Assembly: GCA_947044405.1 (NCBI GenBank) | Contig: CAMRHE010000055.1 | Span: forward strand, 1,172,501 to 1,236,500 | Length of the DNA: 64,000 bases | Reading direction: 5' to 3' | Source of the DNA: Leptodactylus fallax | Lineage: Eukaryota > Chordata > Amphibia > Anura > Leptodactylidae | Part shown: piece by piece, positions 32,926 through 43,770 of the stretch | Layout: every line of letters begins with the position of its first letter | Numbering within the stretch: position 1 is the first letter of the stretch | The notes under the pieces: generated by a model | Told to the model about the DNA's origin: nothing | The model's database searches: none | The model's input: only the letters and a program-made list of their open reading frames with translations | Position numbers and translations under genes: made by a program

Positions 32926-33639
32926 CTATAGGGTCACAGCCTGTGGGGCCCAAAGTCAGCCTCGCGACACTAGGGCTGGTTAAACCTCTTTGATCTCCCT
33001 TCTGATTTCCTTTGATGGCTGCCGGTCTGTTCATTGTAAAAGTTATTACCCCTGCCCTCTGGTGCACTGAAATGAGACAGGTGAAGAAGATTTATGATAC
33101 ACAGCTGTTCACTGTCAGAAAGGAGAAAATTAAATCAATGCCAAAATTTCTAGTTGGTCAGCAACATATAGTCAAGGAAGGATTCTATGGAAGGAAATGT
33201 AAATCTTGCTAACATGTTCAGATGGGAGAAGTTGTGCAAACTGAGCTTCTGCACCAGGACCAGTGTGCCTTGTATTTACGCCTGTGCTTTCAGTAGTAGT
33301 ACCTTTGGTCTGTGTTTGTCCTCATCATTCTCCTTACATTTTGGAATGTACAGTCTAAGACTACATATAATTTCATTATATGTCACATACGGTATTGTAT
33401 AATAGAAAAGTGATGGCTTTAAATTCTTTGGCAATGACTTTTTACCAAGTGATCACACCTGCTTTGGCTTTGCTTGCAGACTGCTCACTGTATAAACATC
33501 CTACATAATTAACAGCCGACAACAAAAAAGGCTGTAATATAAATCAGGAGGCTCAGGAAGTATAATTATACACCCAGCGAAATGTTCCCTTGAGCAAACT
33601 CTTAATTTTTTTCTGCTGAGCTAACTTTCTGGCACATGC
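32926..33639. other. non-coding stretch, nothing recognised
   Basis: No repeat ends or convincing frames. Confidence 0.5.
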
Positions 33640-34710
33640 AGAACAAGCGTCAGTAATTGAATGTGAAATATAACAAATGCTAAACATTTAAGGACATGGC
33701 CTGGATCAATGGTGAGGAACTCCGGGTGGTCTGGTCTCCCATGAAAATAGTCCCAAACATAATTTAGAATTTGGCCAGGTCCTTCTAAAGTCATAGAGCC
33801 GAGGATTACCACATAACATAAGGAAGCCCTAGGCTAATATTGGGAAACAGATTCAGGATTTGTGACCTGCAGGGTGCATTTACATGTTCAGGTTTTCTGA
33901 TGCAGTTTTTGAAGCCAAATCCAGGTGTGAATCATAAAAGGAGAAAAAACATAGAGGACAGGTGTTACGTCTCCACTTTTTTCAATCCACTCTTTGCTTT
34001 TGATTCAAGAACTGCATCAGAAAACCTAGTCACATTTTCGATCTAAACACACCCTTCGAAGATTTTTGAGGAGCTTAAGACTGTAAAGGTCAAATTTGGT
34101 GGTGTCGTAAAAAAATACCCACTAGGTTGGAAAATGTATTTGAATGTGAAATGTATAAAATGCTAAATATTTAAGTGCATGTCTTGGAACCAATGGCGAG
34201 GAACTCTAGGTCATCTGGTCTTCCACGGAAATGGCTCCAAACTTAATTTAGTTTATGGCCAGGTCCAGACCCAAATGTACCATATCAACATAAGGAAGAA
34301 CTGAGCTAATTTTGGGAAACAGATCCAGCATTGTGGAATACTGAAAACCTTCAGGGTGTATCTACACTTTCAGGACCTCAGATACAGTTTTTGAAGCCAA
34401 ATCCAAGTGTGGATCATAAAGGGAGTGAAAGTATGGTGCTATGTATCCACTTTTTTCAATCCACTCTTGGCTTTTGCTTCAAGAACTGCATCACAAAATT
34501 TGAACATCTAAACACACCCTTCAAGGATTTTTGAGGAGCGTGAGACCTTAATGGTCAAATTTTGTGGAATATTAAAAAATATCCACAAGTTTGGAAAATT
34601 TAATTGAATGTGAAATGTAAAAAAATGCAAAAAATACACCCTTTGAGGATTTTTGAGGAGGGTGAGACCTTAATGGTCCAATTTGGTGGAGTATTAAAAA
34701 ATATCCACTA
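33640..34710 (+). repeat. tandem duplication, two ~480-bp units and a deleted third
   Basis: TTGAATGTGAAAT starts at 33658, 34140 and 34604. Units 1 and 2 align over their full length with moderate divergence. Unit 3 joins the start directly to the unit's last about 80 bp (GAGGATTTTTGAGGAG...TAATGGTC). Each full unit contains a MITE-like insert bounded by AGGGTG(C/T)ATTTACAT and an inverse ACACACCCTT, with CTGATGCAGTTTTTGAAGCC inside. The insert predates the duplication. Confidence 0.75.
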
Positions 34711-34714
34711 TTAA

Positions 34715-34805
34715 CTATTAACACTATTAACATTCCTATTTCTGAAAGCATTCTTACTTTGCATTTGTTCAACACCTACCTAAAAGTTGTGCACATTACT
34801 GTATG
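34715..34805 (-). mobile_element. solo terminus of Tc1 family E
   Basis: TTCCTATTTCTGAAAGCATT then TTACTTTGCAT and CCTAAAAGTTGTGCACATTA match the right termini of 21388-21862 and 36605-36918. Nothing else of the element is present. Confidence 0.55.
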
Positions 34806-35404
34806 AAGCAATCAGACATACCGAAGAATAGCATGGTGAAAATATTTAATCATACTCACAAGTTATAAAATGAAAAAAAAAATTCAACAAAAAATTCTCA
34901 AGTGGCATTCCACGTTTCTGCACATCTTGTCTTTTTTTAGGGCAAATTGAGCGTGCAAACCCCATGGCTGGCCAGATACTTGGCATTCCAAATGAGATTA
35001 GCTGTATGCATTTTTATTTATTCTCTTATAAGGTTATTGCAACACAAAGCTGGGTCTCTGGCAAGATTTTCTTTAATCTTCTTTAAAAATGTAGTGAATT
35101 TATTTTAAGAAAAAGAAAATCATAGTATATCTCGTAGACCGTAGTATTAACGGGCCATTGAATCAGTCATGTCAATATCAAGTGATATAAATACGCAATA
35201 TAGATGTTTTTTATATATTGGTGTAAGGGAAGTTCATCCGAAATTAAATTTTTTTGACAGGTTATAGGTTTATTTCAGCACATGACATCAAAAGTCCATG
35301 ATCTTGGACCATAACTGAGTGGGTTTGGATGTCTATGCTTTTGTATATCAATGAATACACAAGCCTGAAGACTCCATGATGTGCTCTTCAAACATTGCTC
35401 TAAA
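34806..35404. other. AT-rich non-coding stretch
   Basis: No open frame of note and no repeat recognised. Confidence 0.5.
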
Positions 35405-35790
35405 GCAGTGATCATCAAAGGCTCCATCACGTTCCCCTTCCATCATCTTCTGACCTCCTGGGTGACATCACAAGTTCCAGGGGACCTCTGAGGCCTGTGT
35501 TTGGGTTATAATTGGATGCCCCATGGAGGAAAGGAAAAAATAAAGAGCTCGTACTCACCTTTCCTCATCTCTCCAGGGCTCCTTCATGGCGTCCAATCAC
35601 TTGGTTGACGCCTTTGTCAAAGCATTATGATGTCAACATGTCCCATGTCACTGCTGAGGCCAAATCACAGTCCACAGAAGTCCCCCAGGGCCGCTGACAT
35701 TGACCAAAAACCACTGCTGATCTGAAACTTGCGAGTGAACCTTGCGAATATTTGTGCGACAAATCTCTTGAGGTTCGCCCATCACTAGCT
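35405..35790. mobile_element. hAT-like MITE, hairpin family P, copy 4
   Basis: Right end GAGGTTCGCCCATCACTA. The interior has GTACTCACCTTTCCTCATCT and a CATGTCCCATGTCACTGCTGAGGCC segment found in other copies. The left end near 35405 is poorly preserved. Confidence 0.45.
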
Positions 35791-36365
35791 GTGATCTCTA
35801 TTCTGCCAAAAGCTTCTTCCTAAAATGTTATTAAACCTCCTAAAATGTTTCTTCAGATGTTCTCTACTTGCAGTTTTTGCAAAATAAATTGTTCCATAAA
35901 TCATAGGCAGTATTAAAGGTTTAGATAGAATATGAAGCACAATTATGTTCACAACGACTTCATTTCTGTGTACAATGTAAATAGTAGGAACGTTCTGTGC
36001 TCCCCGGCTCCACCATATAGAAAAGTTCTCATCCTTGTTTACTTTCTTATATTAAAAGAGTCACATACTGTAACTTTCCTTCATTATTGACCTTATTATG
36101 TCATGTTTAATGCTGACACAGCGCAAAACTTTCCGATTTTATATATATATATAAATGCAATTACTTTTACATAAAGCTCTGCTAGGAAGCATTTGTGGAA
36201 ATGTATTTAAAGTTTGTCATGAAAATGCTTACAGCAATGTTCCTTCTGCTGAAGAGTTGAAAAGCGACAAACACATCATGGTGCAAATTATAGAAATGTA
36301 ACACAGACGTAAAATATGTAAAATATATATATATGCATAAAGATAGATGATAGATCATGATAATA
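35791..36365. other. AT-rich non-coding stretch
   Basis: Short TA runs at about 36141 and 36320; nothing else recognised. Confidence 0.5.
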
Positions 36366-36603
36366 GGCTGAGTTCACACCAGCGTTTTGTTTTTGTTCAA
36401 GGATTCCATCCCCAAATCACTTAAAAAATGCAGAGAGAAAAGAAAGGACTTTTTTGGGCGGAAATCCAGCGGACCCCATTATAGACTATGGGGTCTGCGG
36501 GTATCCACGGGTAACCGCTTTTTAAGCGGATTGGGTTTTCATTTTTTGGGTCCTCAAGCGGAGCCGAAGAATGGAAACCCAAGCGTAGGTATGTACCTAG
36601 AGT
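36366..36603. mobile_element. Harbinger-like MITE (family H), copy 3
   Basis: Left end GGCTGAGTTCACACCAGCG. The interior has AGAGAAAAGAAAGGAC, ATTATAGACTATGGGGTCTG and CCGCTTTTTAAGCGGAT. The right end GTATGTACCTAGAG is degraded. It abuts the next element within a few bases. Confidence 0.55.
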
Positions 36604-36604
36604 A

Positions 36605-36918
36605 AGAATGGAGGCACTCGGCAGGGAGGTTGTTCCCGCCATCTTGGAGAACTAAGCACAGATCTTCTGTGGATGTAGGCTTGCTCCAATCCTTCTGTCT
36701 CTTCATGTCATCCCAGACAGACTGGATGATGATGAGATCAGGGCTATATCTGTGGGATCATATCATTTCCAGGACTCCTCCTCCAAAGGGCAAAGGTCAC
36801 ACCAAATATTGATGAGGTTTAGAGTTTTCTTTTCTTCATTCACTTTTATTTCTGAAAGCATTCTTACTTTGCAGAATTTCTTCCACACCTGCCTAAAACT
36901 TGCACAGTACTGCATGTA
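36605..36918 (-). mobile_element. deleted Tc1 derivative (family E), copy 3
   Basis: The minus strand encodes the same C-terminal remnant (PDLIIIQSVWDDMKRQ then an AKG-HTKY-type end) running 36800 to 36610. The right terminus CCTAAAACTTGCACAGTACT is at 36893-36912. The left terminus is missing at the junction with the family H MITE. Confidence 0.6.
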
Positions 36919-36921
36919 TGC

Positions 36922-37630
36922 ATGTATATACACATGGACAAAATTGTTGGTACTCTTCCATTAAAGAAAAAAATGGCCCCGGATGATGACAAATTGAAGA
37001 GATGGATAATACAAATGGTAACCAAAGAGCCCAGAACAATTTCCTTAGAGATTAGAGGTGAACTCCACGGTCAAGGTACATTAGTGTCAGCTCAAACCAC
37101 CAGTTCCTTTCTTTGCCAAAGTGCACTTAATGGAAGATGACCATGGAGGAGGAAACCACTACTGAAAGCAAATCATAAAAAAGCAAGACTGGAATTTACT
37201 GAAATGCATATTGGCAAGCCACAAAGTTTCTGGGAGAATGTCCTTTGGACAGATGAGACAAAACTGGAGCTTTTTGGCGGAGTCATCTGTGCAATATCTT
37301 CACAGAAGCAAAAATGAAGCGTACAAAGAAAAGAACATTGTACTTACTGTGAAACATAGAGGAACCTTGGGTTTTGGGGCTGCTTTGCTTCATATAGCAC
37401 AGGGTGTCTTGAACCTGTGCCGGGTACAATGAAATCTGAAGACTAGCAAAGGCATTCTGGTCTCCATCACAGGTCATGAGTCCCCCCAACAGGATAATGA
37501 CCCAAAACACACAGTTAAAAAAAAACACCCACAAATGGAGCAAAGCATTCTGAAGTGACCTCTGTGAGCCCTGACCTAAACTGTATTGAACATCAGTAAA
37601 AGGATCTGAAACCTGGAGCCTGGAGAAGGC
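36922..37630 (+). pseudogene. broken Tc1 transposon and transposase (family D)
   Basis: A left terminus ACATGGACAAAATTGTTGG at about 36928 is followed by a start-like AAAAAAATGGCCCCGGATGA. The reading then needs several frame shifts: the GKPQSFWENVLWTDETK segment near 37217-37267 (first catalytic D intact), PQQDNDPKH near 37484-37510 (second D intact) and VSPDLNCIEHQ near 37566-37600 (glutamate intact). Premature stops and indels destroy the frame, and the sequence breaks off near 37630 at the next repeat, so the right terminus is absent. This is a dead Tc1 copy from a family different from A and B. Confidence 0.75.
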
Positions 37631-37636
37631 ACCTGT

Positions 37637-38110
37637 CAGGGAGATTACATCTGTTGTTGCTGCTTTAAAGTTGTCAGGTCAACATAAAGAAGGATTGGTG
37701 GTTTCTGCTTTAAGGTTGTCATGACAACATAGGGAAGCTTCCTGAGCAGGCCTATTTAAACCACTCAGCTTTGCTGGCTATCAGTTTCCTAACTTCCTGC
37801 TAAGTGCCTGACTCTGATTTGACTGCTGCTATACCTGACTTTTGGCTGTGTACCTGGATTCCTCTTGTCTTGCGATTTTGTTCTGGCATTCCTAATCGGT
37901 TCCGACTATTGGTTTGTTTCCCGGATTTGTCTTCGTCTCGTGATTTGGATCTGTGTTGCCCTCCTCAGCTGCTGACCCGGTATTGTCGACCATTCTGTTT
38001 TCTCTGTCCCTGTGAGTAGTTTGTGGATTTGGTGTAGGCTTCTGCTGCAGTGCATTTATTTGTAATACACTTTCTGTTCTGGTGACAATTCCTTTCTTCA
38101 AATTCAGCGA
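37637..38110 (+). repeat. Ty3/gypsy-like LTR-derived block
   Basis: GCCTATTTAAACCACTCAGC (TATA-like) is followed by runs of CTGACTCTGATTTGACTGCTG type, CTCGTGATTTGGATCTGTG and CTGACCCGGTATTGTCGACC, then TCCCTGTGAGTAGTTTGTGG. Order and composition resemble a frog gypsy LTR. No coding part. It directly follows the broken Tc1 copy. Confidence 0.4.
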
Positions 38111-39389
38111 AAATCCATCTCTCCTTGCGAGGAGCTCTGGTAAAGGTGTCTGAGGCCGGTCTTGGCTCGCAGTATTGTTTTGCCTTTAAGTAGCATTTTC
38201 TACTGCTCGGAGTTGTCAGAACATTTCTGCTGCTGCTCTCCTGTAGACCAGTACATTCCTTACCTTGCATTAACAGCACCATTCACACTTGAGACAGCCA
38301 GCTTTTCACTTATCAAGGATGAACACATAACATGTATAACCTGTGCAGCTGTACAGGGGCCCTAAAGGTAAAGGGGCACAATGCCACATCCAAAGCAGCC
38401 ATTGGCTTCTTGCCATCTCCTAGATGGGACAAAGCTAAAAATTTCCTAGCTCACAATTAGATGATTGTGCAAGAGATAAGATATTGGAGTGCAAGGGCCC
38501 ATATATTGTTCTTGTACAGGGCCCTTTGCTTTTTGCTGGGAGACATCTTACCACAAAGCTGTTTCTTCAAGGGAGAGACTACGGTGTACATTTTTAAAGG
38601 ATCTGTAGCAGTGTTGCCCAACCAATGGCTTGGGACAACATTTGGCTCTCAAGGGCCTCTCGGCTAAGAGTTGCACATAGTATAGTGCACTGGCAGGGGA
38701 GTCATTTGATGTTTTTGTGACTCATATATAAAATGTAGAACAGTGCCCACACTTGCCACGTGTCACTCACAATACTGTCGTCTTTTAACGTGGCAGAGGG
38801 GCTTTGGAATCCCCTCCACTACCTAGGACCAGATGTAACATTCCTGCTTACTGGTGTCTCTAAGACTGCAATATTTTCAAGATAATTTCTTGTAGGTATT
38901 GACACAAATTTCTTTTGGAGTGTAACAGGAGCTACACGACGTATAATGTTTAACTAGGCTCAGCATGACAGAAATAATATACGGTATTGGAGGCGTGCTA
39001 GCGCTGGGAGGCCTGCTTAAGAATGAGAACGGTGTTTCCCCATAGTTTCTACAGCAAGGTGACATATTGCTATTAATCATTTATTCGCTGTGGTGTACTT
39101 TGTAGACATCAATTAGATATTCGGCTGCTTGTAACAATTTTTTCTTTATAATGTATGCGTCTCGCATTTAAAGGGTCAGCCTATAAATATACTTGTTTCA
39201 TGGGGTTTTCACAACTGTATACAGAGAATTTAATGAACATTCATGGGCCGCAATGCAATGAGTTGTATCCTCCCCCGTTGAGAACAAATACACACTTGAT
39301 GGAGCATGTGTATAGGGGTATACGTAGATCTGTCAAACACTCATTGGGTAATATAGTTCGTAATGATCAGGTTCATTGCAAATTTTCCA
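38111..39389. other. non-coding stretch with a lone hAT-like end
   Basis: CAGTGTTGCCCAACCAATGG at 38609-38628 matches the CAGTGTT(T/G)CCCAACC style of hAT ends, but its right partner was not found. No coding frame is recognised. Confidence 0.4.
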
Positions 39390-39720
39390 AAATCCTTGGA
39401 TTCACCACCAAGGAATCTTCAGACCCCAGAGTATAATAAGTGTAAGACCAAGGGAGGTGCATAAAAATAACAAATAGTCCTCACCACCTTCCTTTACCTC
39501 TCCTTCCCTTACTTTGATGGAAGCATCATGATGTTAGCATGCCCCACATGACCACTGGAGTGCTGGGACCAAGAGGCCAGAAAAAGACCGAACATGCCAA
39601 CGAAGGAGCCCAGAACACTACGAGGGAGCCCAAAAGAAGTGAGAGAAGGTGAGCTTGGCTGTTTCTTACTTTCTCCAAACCTACCTTCACCACTGCTTAT
39701 TATACTGGGGTAGAAAAGCA
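39390..39720. mobile_element. hAT-like MITE, hairpin family P, copy 5
   Basis: AATCTTCAGACCCCAGAGTA near 39415 and ATTATACTGGGG near 39697 bracket a region with CTCACCACCTTCCTTTACCT and CATGCCCCACATGACCACTG. Termini are not well preserved. Confidence 0.4.
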
Positions 39721-39889
39721 CTTTAGTTGACACCTATCTAACGTGTATGGCCAGACTAATCCTATTGTATCTTAATATACAATCAATATCGATGTATGGC
39801 TAATATGGTTTGCTTTAATATTTGCTTTAATCACAAAAATCAGAATCCTGTAAAATCCACTGCATTGTGACTAATGTATCCTGCCTTAA

Positions 39890-40055
39890 AGAGGTTGTCC
39901 AGGAATTCAACTGCAAGAAGACAGCACAGCAGAAGGACTGGACTGTGCTGGGAGGCCCTGGAGTAGGGGGAACAGGAGAGTATGTCTTTTTTTTTTGTTT
40001 TTTTTTACCTCCCCCAGACTAATAAAAAAATAAAATTTTAGCCCACACAACCACT
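39890..40055. mobile_element. T2-type MITE, shares TTAA with its neighbour
   Basis: TTAA at 39886-39889 and 40056-40059. Ends are AGAGGTTGTCCAGG and, inverted, AGTGGTTGTGTGGGC. 166 bp. The right TTAA is also the left TTAA of the next element. Confidence 0.6.
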
Positions 40056-40059
40056 TTAA

Positions 40060-40404
40060 GGGGTTTCCCAGGATTATGATACAGATGACCTTAGTATAGG
40101 TCATCAATATAAGCTGTGTGGGGATAAGCCAACCAGCATACCCACTGATCTGCTATATGAAGAGGTCACACCATTGCAGTCTCTTCACAGCATCGTACAT
40201 TGTATAGTGGCTGTTCTCGGTATTGCAGCTCAGCCCCCTTCACGTGAATGGGATTGACCTGCAAATGGGTCATGTGACTAACTAATGTAACGTCACTTTC
40301 CTGTGGTGCCTTTGCAGCTTCTAACAGTTGATCATAGGGTTGATCTGATATTTATGGCCTATACTAATGTTAAGCCATCAATATGTAAGTCCTGGAAAAC
40401 CCCT
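40060..40404. mobile_element. T2-type MITE (family U)
   Basis: The left end GGGGTTTCCCAGG follows the shared TTAA at 40056-40059. The right end TCCTGGAAAACCCC is followed by TTGG, a decayed TTAA. The interior has AGGTCATCAATATAAGC and its inverse GCCATCAATATG, and GTGAATGGGATTGACC. Confidence 0.6.
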
Positions 40405-41617
40405 TGGGGGTGCAGAGGTAATAGGAACAACCACATTTATCCTATTTCTGCTTTTCTTTAGCCCAAAATGAGAGACGTCAAGTCTGCATTCAAGTTTACT
40501 GTACTTCCTTCCAAATGACCTCTTCGAGGTCTCATCATGGAAGCGGAGTGACACGTGACTGCAGCATTAAATTATTCCAACTTTGATTGTAGTCTAATAC
40601 AGATCTAAGTTAGAAAGTATAGGGACTGCTTACACAAACAGGAATAATAGAAAAATATGACTGCAGAATCAGACTACAAAATACCTGCTTGTAGTCTGTA
40701 ACCATGGAGACACATATGTCAGTATAGGAACTGTAGACACAAAATAAGATACCTTTACAAAGTTACCTAACTTTTTATATTAAATACATTAGGTCCATCA
40801 AAAAACAGTTTCATAGATTGATATACACTTTTACATTATCTAGTTGCAAAACTTAAACTTGTAGAATTTTAGTGTTTATGGTATTTTATAGAACATGTTG
40901 CCAATATATATATATGTTGTTCTGACTCACTCACACAGTCTACCCCCTATGTAGAATAGCTGGAAGTCTCGACTATAATAGGCAGAATCTTCACTGTGTC
41001 ATGTGTCGGAAATAAATAGGTTATGGTCCTTTAATGAAAATGAACAACCGAAAAATAGCACAAGCAAGGTAGAGGGGGCACAGATGAATGCAGAAAGAAC
41101 CGAATAACATCCTACAGGGAAAATAGATGGAACATAATTCTCTAAAAATTGAAAAATTCCCAGCACTCTCTGCTGTGAATGATGGAATTGTCAACAGGAG
41201 GAAGTTTTGAACTTTTGCACATATAAAGTTGATGCATAGAATATTTATGAACTTATATTCTTCCAATACATGCTACTCGAGCACTTCATTTTTCCCTTTT
41301 CTGTTCTACCACCTGCAATGACAATGACGAGGTGAAGTAAAGCCTGGAAGGAAAGAGTGACATTTTGTTCATTATTAGCAGGGAGAGGCAATAGAACAGG
41401 AATGCAGCCAGAATACAGAACTTTCTGGGGAATACAGATCTAAAGAGAAACTTAACAAGAGAAATGCTGCAGATCTTTCAATGAGGACTTGTACTGTGAG
41501 CATAGCTTCTGAACCAGATGTGTTGCCTAGAAGTCTGACAATTGAATTGCGAGGATAAAAATAAAATACATGTAAAGAAGATAAATTAATTGTGGATGAG
41601 AAATGGTGGGACATTAG
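40405..41617. other. non-coding stretch, nothing recognised
   Basis: The minus-strand frames at 41021-41266 and 41375-41746 show no domain. No repeats recognised. Confidence 0.5.
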
Positions 41618-42037
41618 TAGAGATAAGCGATTCGATTCTGCATTAGTTGAATTTGATCCGAATTTCAGGAAATCTTCGATTCGCCACGATTCCGGATTTC
41701 CTGATGCTTCGCGGTAACGAATATTTAGTAAGGACCTTTGTGACATCAGACGGTCACATGACGTACTCTAGTAATGTGATTGAGTAGGCTTGTCTTTGCT
41801 TTGTTAGCAGATCCTTCCACATGAATAAAAGTTGCCCGTGCTGGAGTGAGAGAGAGTGAGAGAGAGAGACATGACCGCGGCATCCAAGGGCTTCTGCCAT
41901 TTTGCCGCTCACCCCGGCTCTCTGCAGCCCGGAAATAGCTGTTTCATCGCCGAAAAGTAATTCGGATCGAAGCGAAATTTTTTGGAACTTTGAATCGATC
42001 TGCCGAATCGAATTTTTGAGAAATTTGCTCATCTCTA
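41618..42037 (-). mobile_element. hAT MITE with perfect 8-bp duplication
   Basis: Ends are TAGAGATAAGCGATTCGATT and, inverted, TAGAGATGAGCAAATTTCTC. It is flanked by GACATTAG at 41610-41617 and at 42038-42045, a perfect 8-bp duplication. 420 bp, with a GAGAGAGTGAGAGAGAGAG run. A second copy lies in the opposite orientation at 55290-55685. The 92-aa minus-strand frame and its relative in the second copy are shared because the element is shared; no domain supports a gene. Confidence 0.8.
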
Positions 42038-42059
42038 GACATTAGTATCACATACAAGT

Positions 42060-42500
42060 AACAAGTCATACTTACCTTCCCTCACCTTTCCTGGGCTCGC
42101 TCACCACATCTGGTGTTCATTGCTGGGTATCTTCTGGTATCTTTGGAGAAATCAGCTTCAGTGGTGACATGGGAACGTCAATGTCATTACGTTTGCAACA
42201 TCGGCATGCCCCATGTGACCACTGAGGTCCAATCACTTGCCTAAACAGTATCCAGGGCAACTGGAAGCTAAAGGAGGGAAGAAAATACCCGGGAACCAAC
42301 ACTGTTCATGTCAAGAGAGCCCAGGACAGGCAAGGGAAGGTCAAGATGAACTTTTCCACAGCTTCCCTTGGTCTCTGTATTTTATACTCTGGGGTCTGAA
42401 GAGATCTCAGAGTGTAATAATGATTCATGGCCAACAAACCTTAAAAATTTAAGGTTTGGCTGAAAACTTGTAATGAACCCAGCTTGTTACAAACCAGATT
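42060..42500. mobile_element. hAT-like MITE, hairpin family P, copy 6
   Basis: CTTACCTTCCCTCACCTTTC near 42070, GCATGCCCCATGTGACCACT near 42202, and the hairpin TTATACTCTGGGGTCTGAAG with an imperfect partner (AGATCTCAGAGTGTAATAA) at 42382-42421. Confidence 0.5.
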
Positions 42501-43040
42501 GTTCATCTGTCTGAATACTCGATCCCACACCTCTGAGCTCCCCAACAATTAAAAGAGTGTGGGTCCCATGTTCCTCACTTTAATAGAGCAAGCACCATTG
42601 TATTATGTTATTTCTGTGAGTCCCACAGAGATTTAATGGAGTAGCAGTGTACATGTACAACCATTGCTCCATTCAGCTCATGATCAGTGGGGGTCCTGGC
42701 CATGGACACTTCGCATCTATCCACATTGTGGCAGCAAAACATCCCCTTTAACTGCGCCCTGGCTATAACTACTATCTCTTCACCTGCAATACTTGTAGCA
42801 TCTCAGCTGTGCTATGACTTTCCCTTGTTTACTACCATTTGACAATTACAGAACATACAGTATAAAGTATGACCTACACTGTGGCATTGGATTGGGGATC
42901 ATTGTCCTACTGAAAGGTGAACTTAGCCTTACTTGACTTTTTTTTAGGGTTTAAACATTTTTCCCAAAGCACTTGATGTATATAATATCCTCTTTTCCTT
43001 AAATGGTCAATGACTTTTCAGACAACTTGGTCGCATTTAA
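42501..43040. other. non-coding stretch with the right part of a family U MITE
   Basis: CTCATGATCAGTGGGGGTCC near 42677 and ACATCCCCT before TTAA at 42748-42751 mark the right part of a family U element. The rest has no recognised content. Confidence 0.45.
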
Positions 43041-43391
43041 CCCCTTCCCGACATCCACCGTAAATATGGTGGCCGCTCAGGAGTCGAGTGGCCGCCATAG
43101 ACGCCGGGTCTCTGCTATTTTATATAGCAGAGACCCAGCGCTAATGCCCGCACTGATTGCGGGAATTAACCCCCCTGGCGCCACGGTCAAAGCTGACCAA
43201 GGTGCCATTTTACCGGCGGCATGCAGGCATCCCGTTAGTATGACAGCCTTGTGAAGGCTTCCAGGCTTGTCTTTAGTATCTTTCTATTGCAGGCTGCTCT
43301 ATGCAATAATAGGAAAAATAAAAAATTTATGAGGTTTGGAAGGGGGAGAGACAAAAACAAAAATAAAAAAAATTCCTCTGGCGGGAAGGAG
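43041..43391. mobile_element. non-autonomous element with CCCCTTCCCG ends
   Basis: The left end CCCCTTCCCGACATCC (after TTTAA) is inverse to GGCGGGAAGGAG at 43380-43391. The interior has GCCGCTCAGGAGTCGAGTGG and two AAAAATAAAAA-rich runs. The next Tc1 element begins six bases beyond this end. Confidence 0.45.
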
Positions 43392-43722
43392 TGACTACAG
43401 TCATGGCCAAAAGTTTTGAAAATGATACAAATATTAATTTTTACAAAGTCTACTGCTTCAGTTTTTCTAATGGCAATTTGCATATACTCCAGAATGTTAT
43501 AAAGAGTGATCAGCTTAACAGCAATTACTTGCAAAGTCAATATTTGCCTAGAAAATGAACTTTATCCCCCAAAACACATTTCAACATCATTGCAGCCCTG
43601 CCTTAAAAGGACCACCTAACATATTTTTAGTGATTGCTCCATTAACACAGGTGTGGGTGTTGATGAGGACATTGCTGGAGATCAATCTGTCATGATTAAG
43701 TAAGAATGACACCACTGGACAC

Positions 43723-43730
43723 TTTAAAAG
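43723..43730 (+). promoter_or_regulatory. candidate TATA-like box of Tc1 family B
   Basis: TTTAAAAG lies about 45 bp before the transposase ATG. Placement fits a short leader; there is no other support. Confidence 0.35.
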
Positions 43731-43770
43731 GAGGCTGGTGCTTGCCATCATTGTTTCTCTTCTGTTAACC

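Noticed and set aside
41754..42032. 92-aa minus-strand frame similar to an 84-aa frame at 55295-55549
   Set aside because: The similarity is explained by both lying in copies of the same hAT MITE. The frame starts in the terminal repeat and has no domain.
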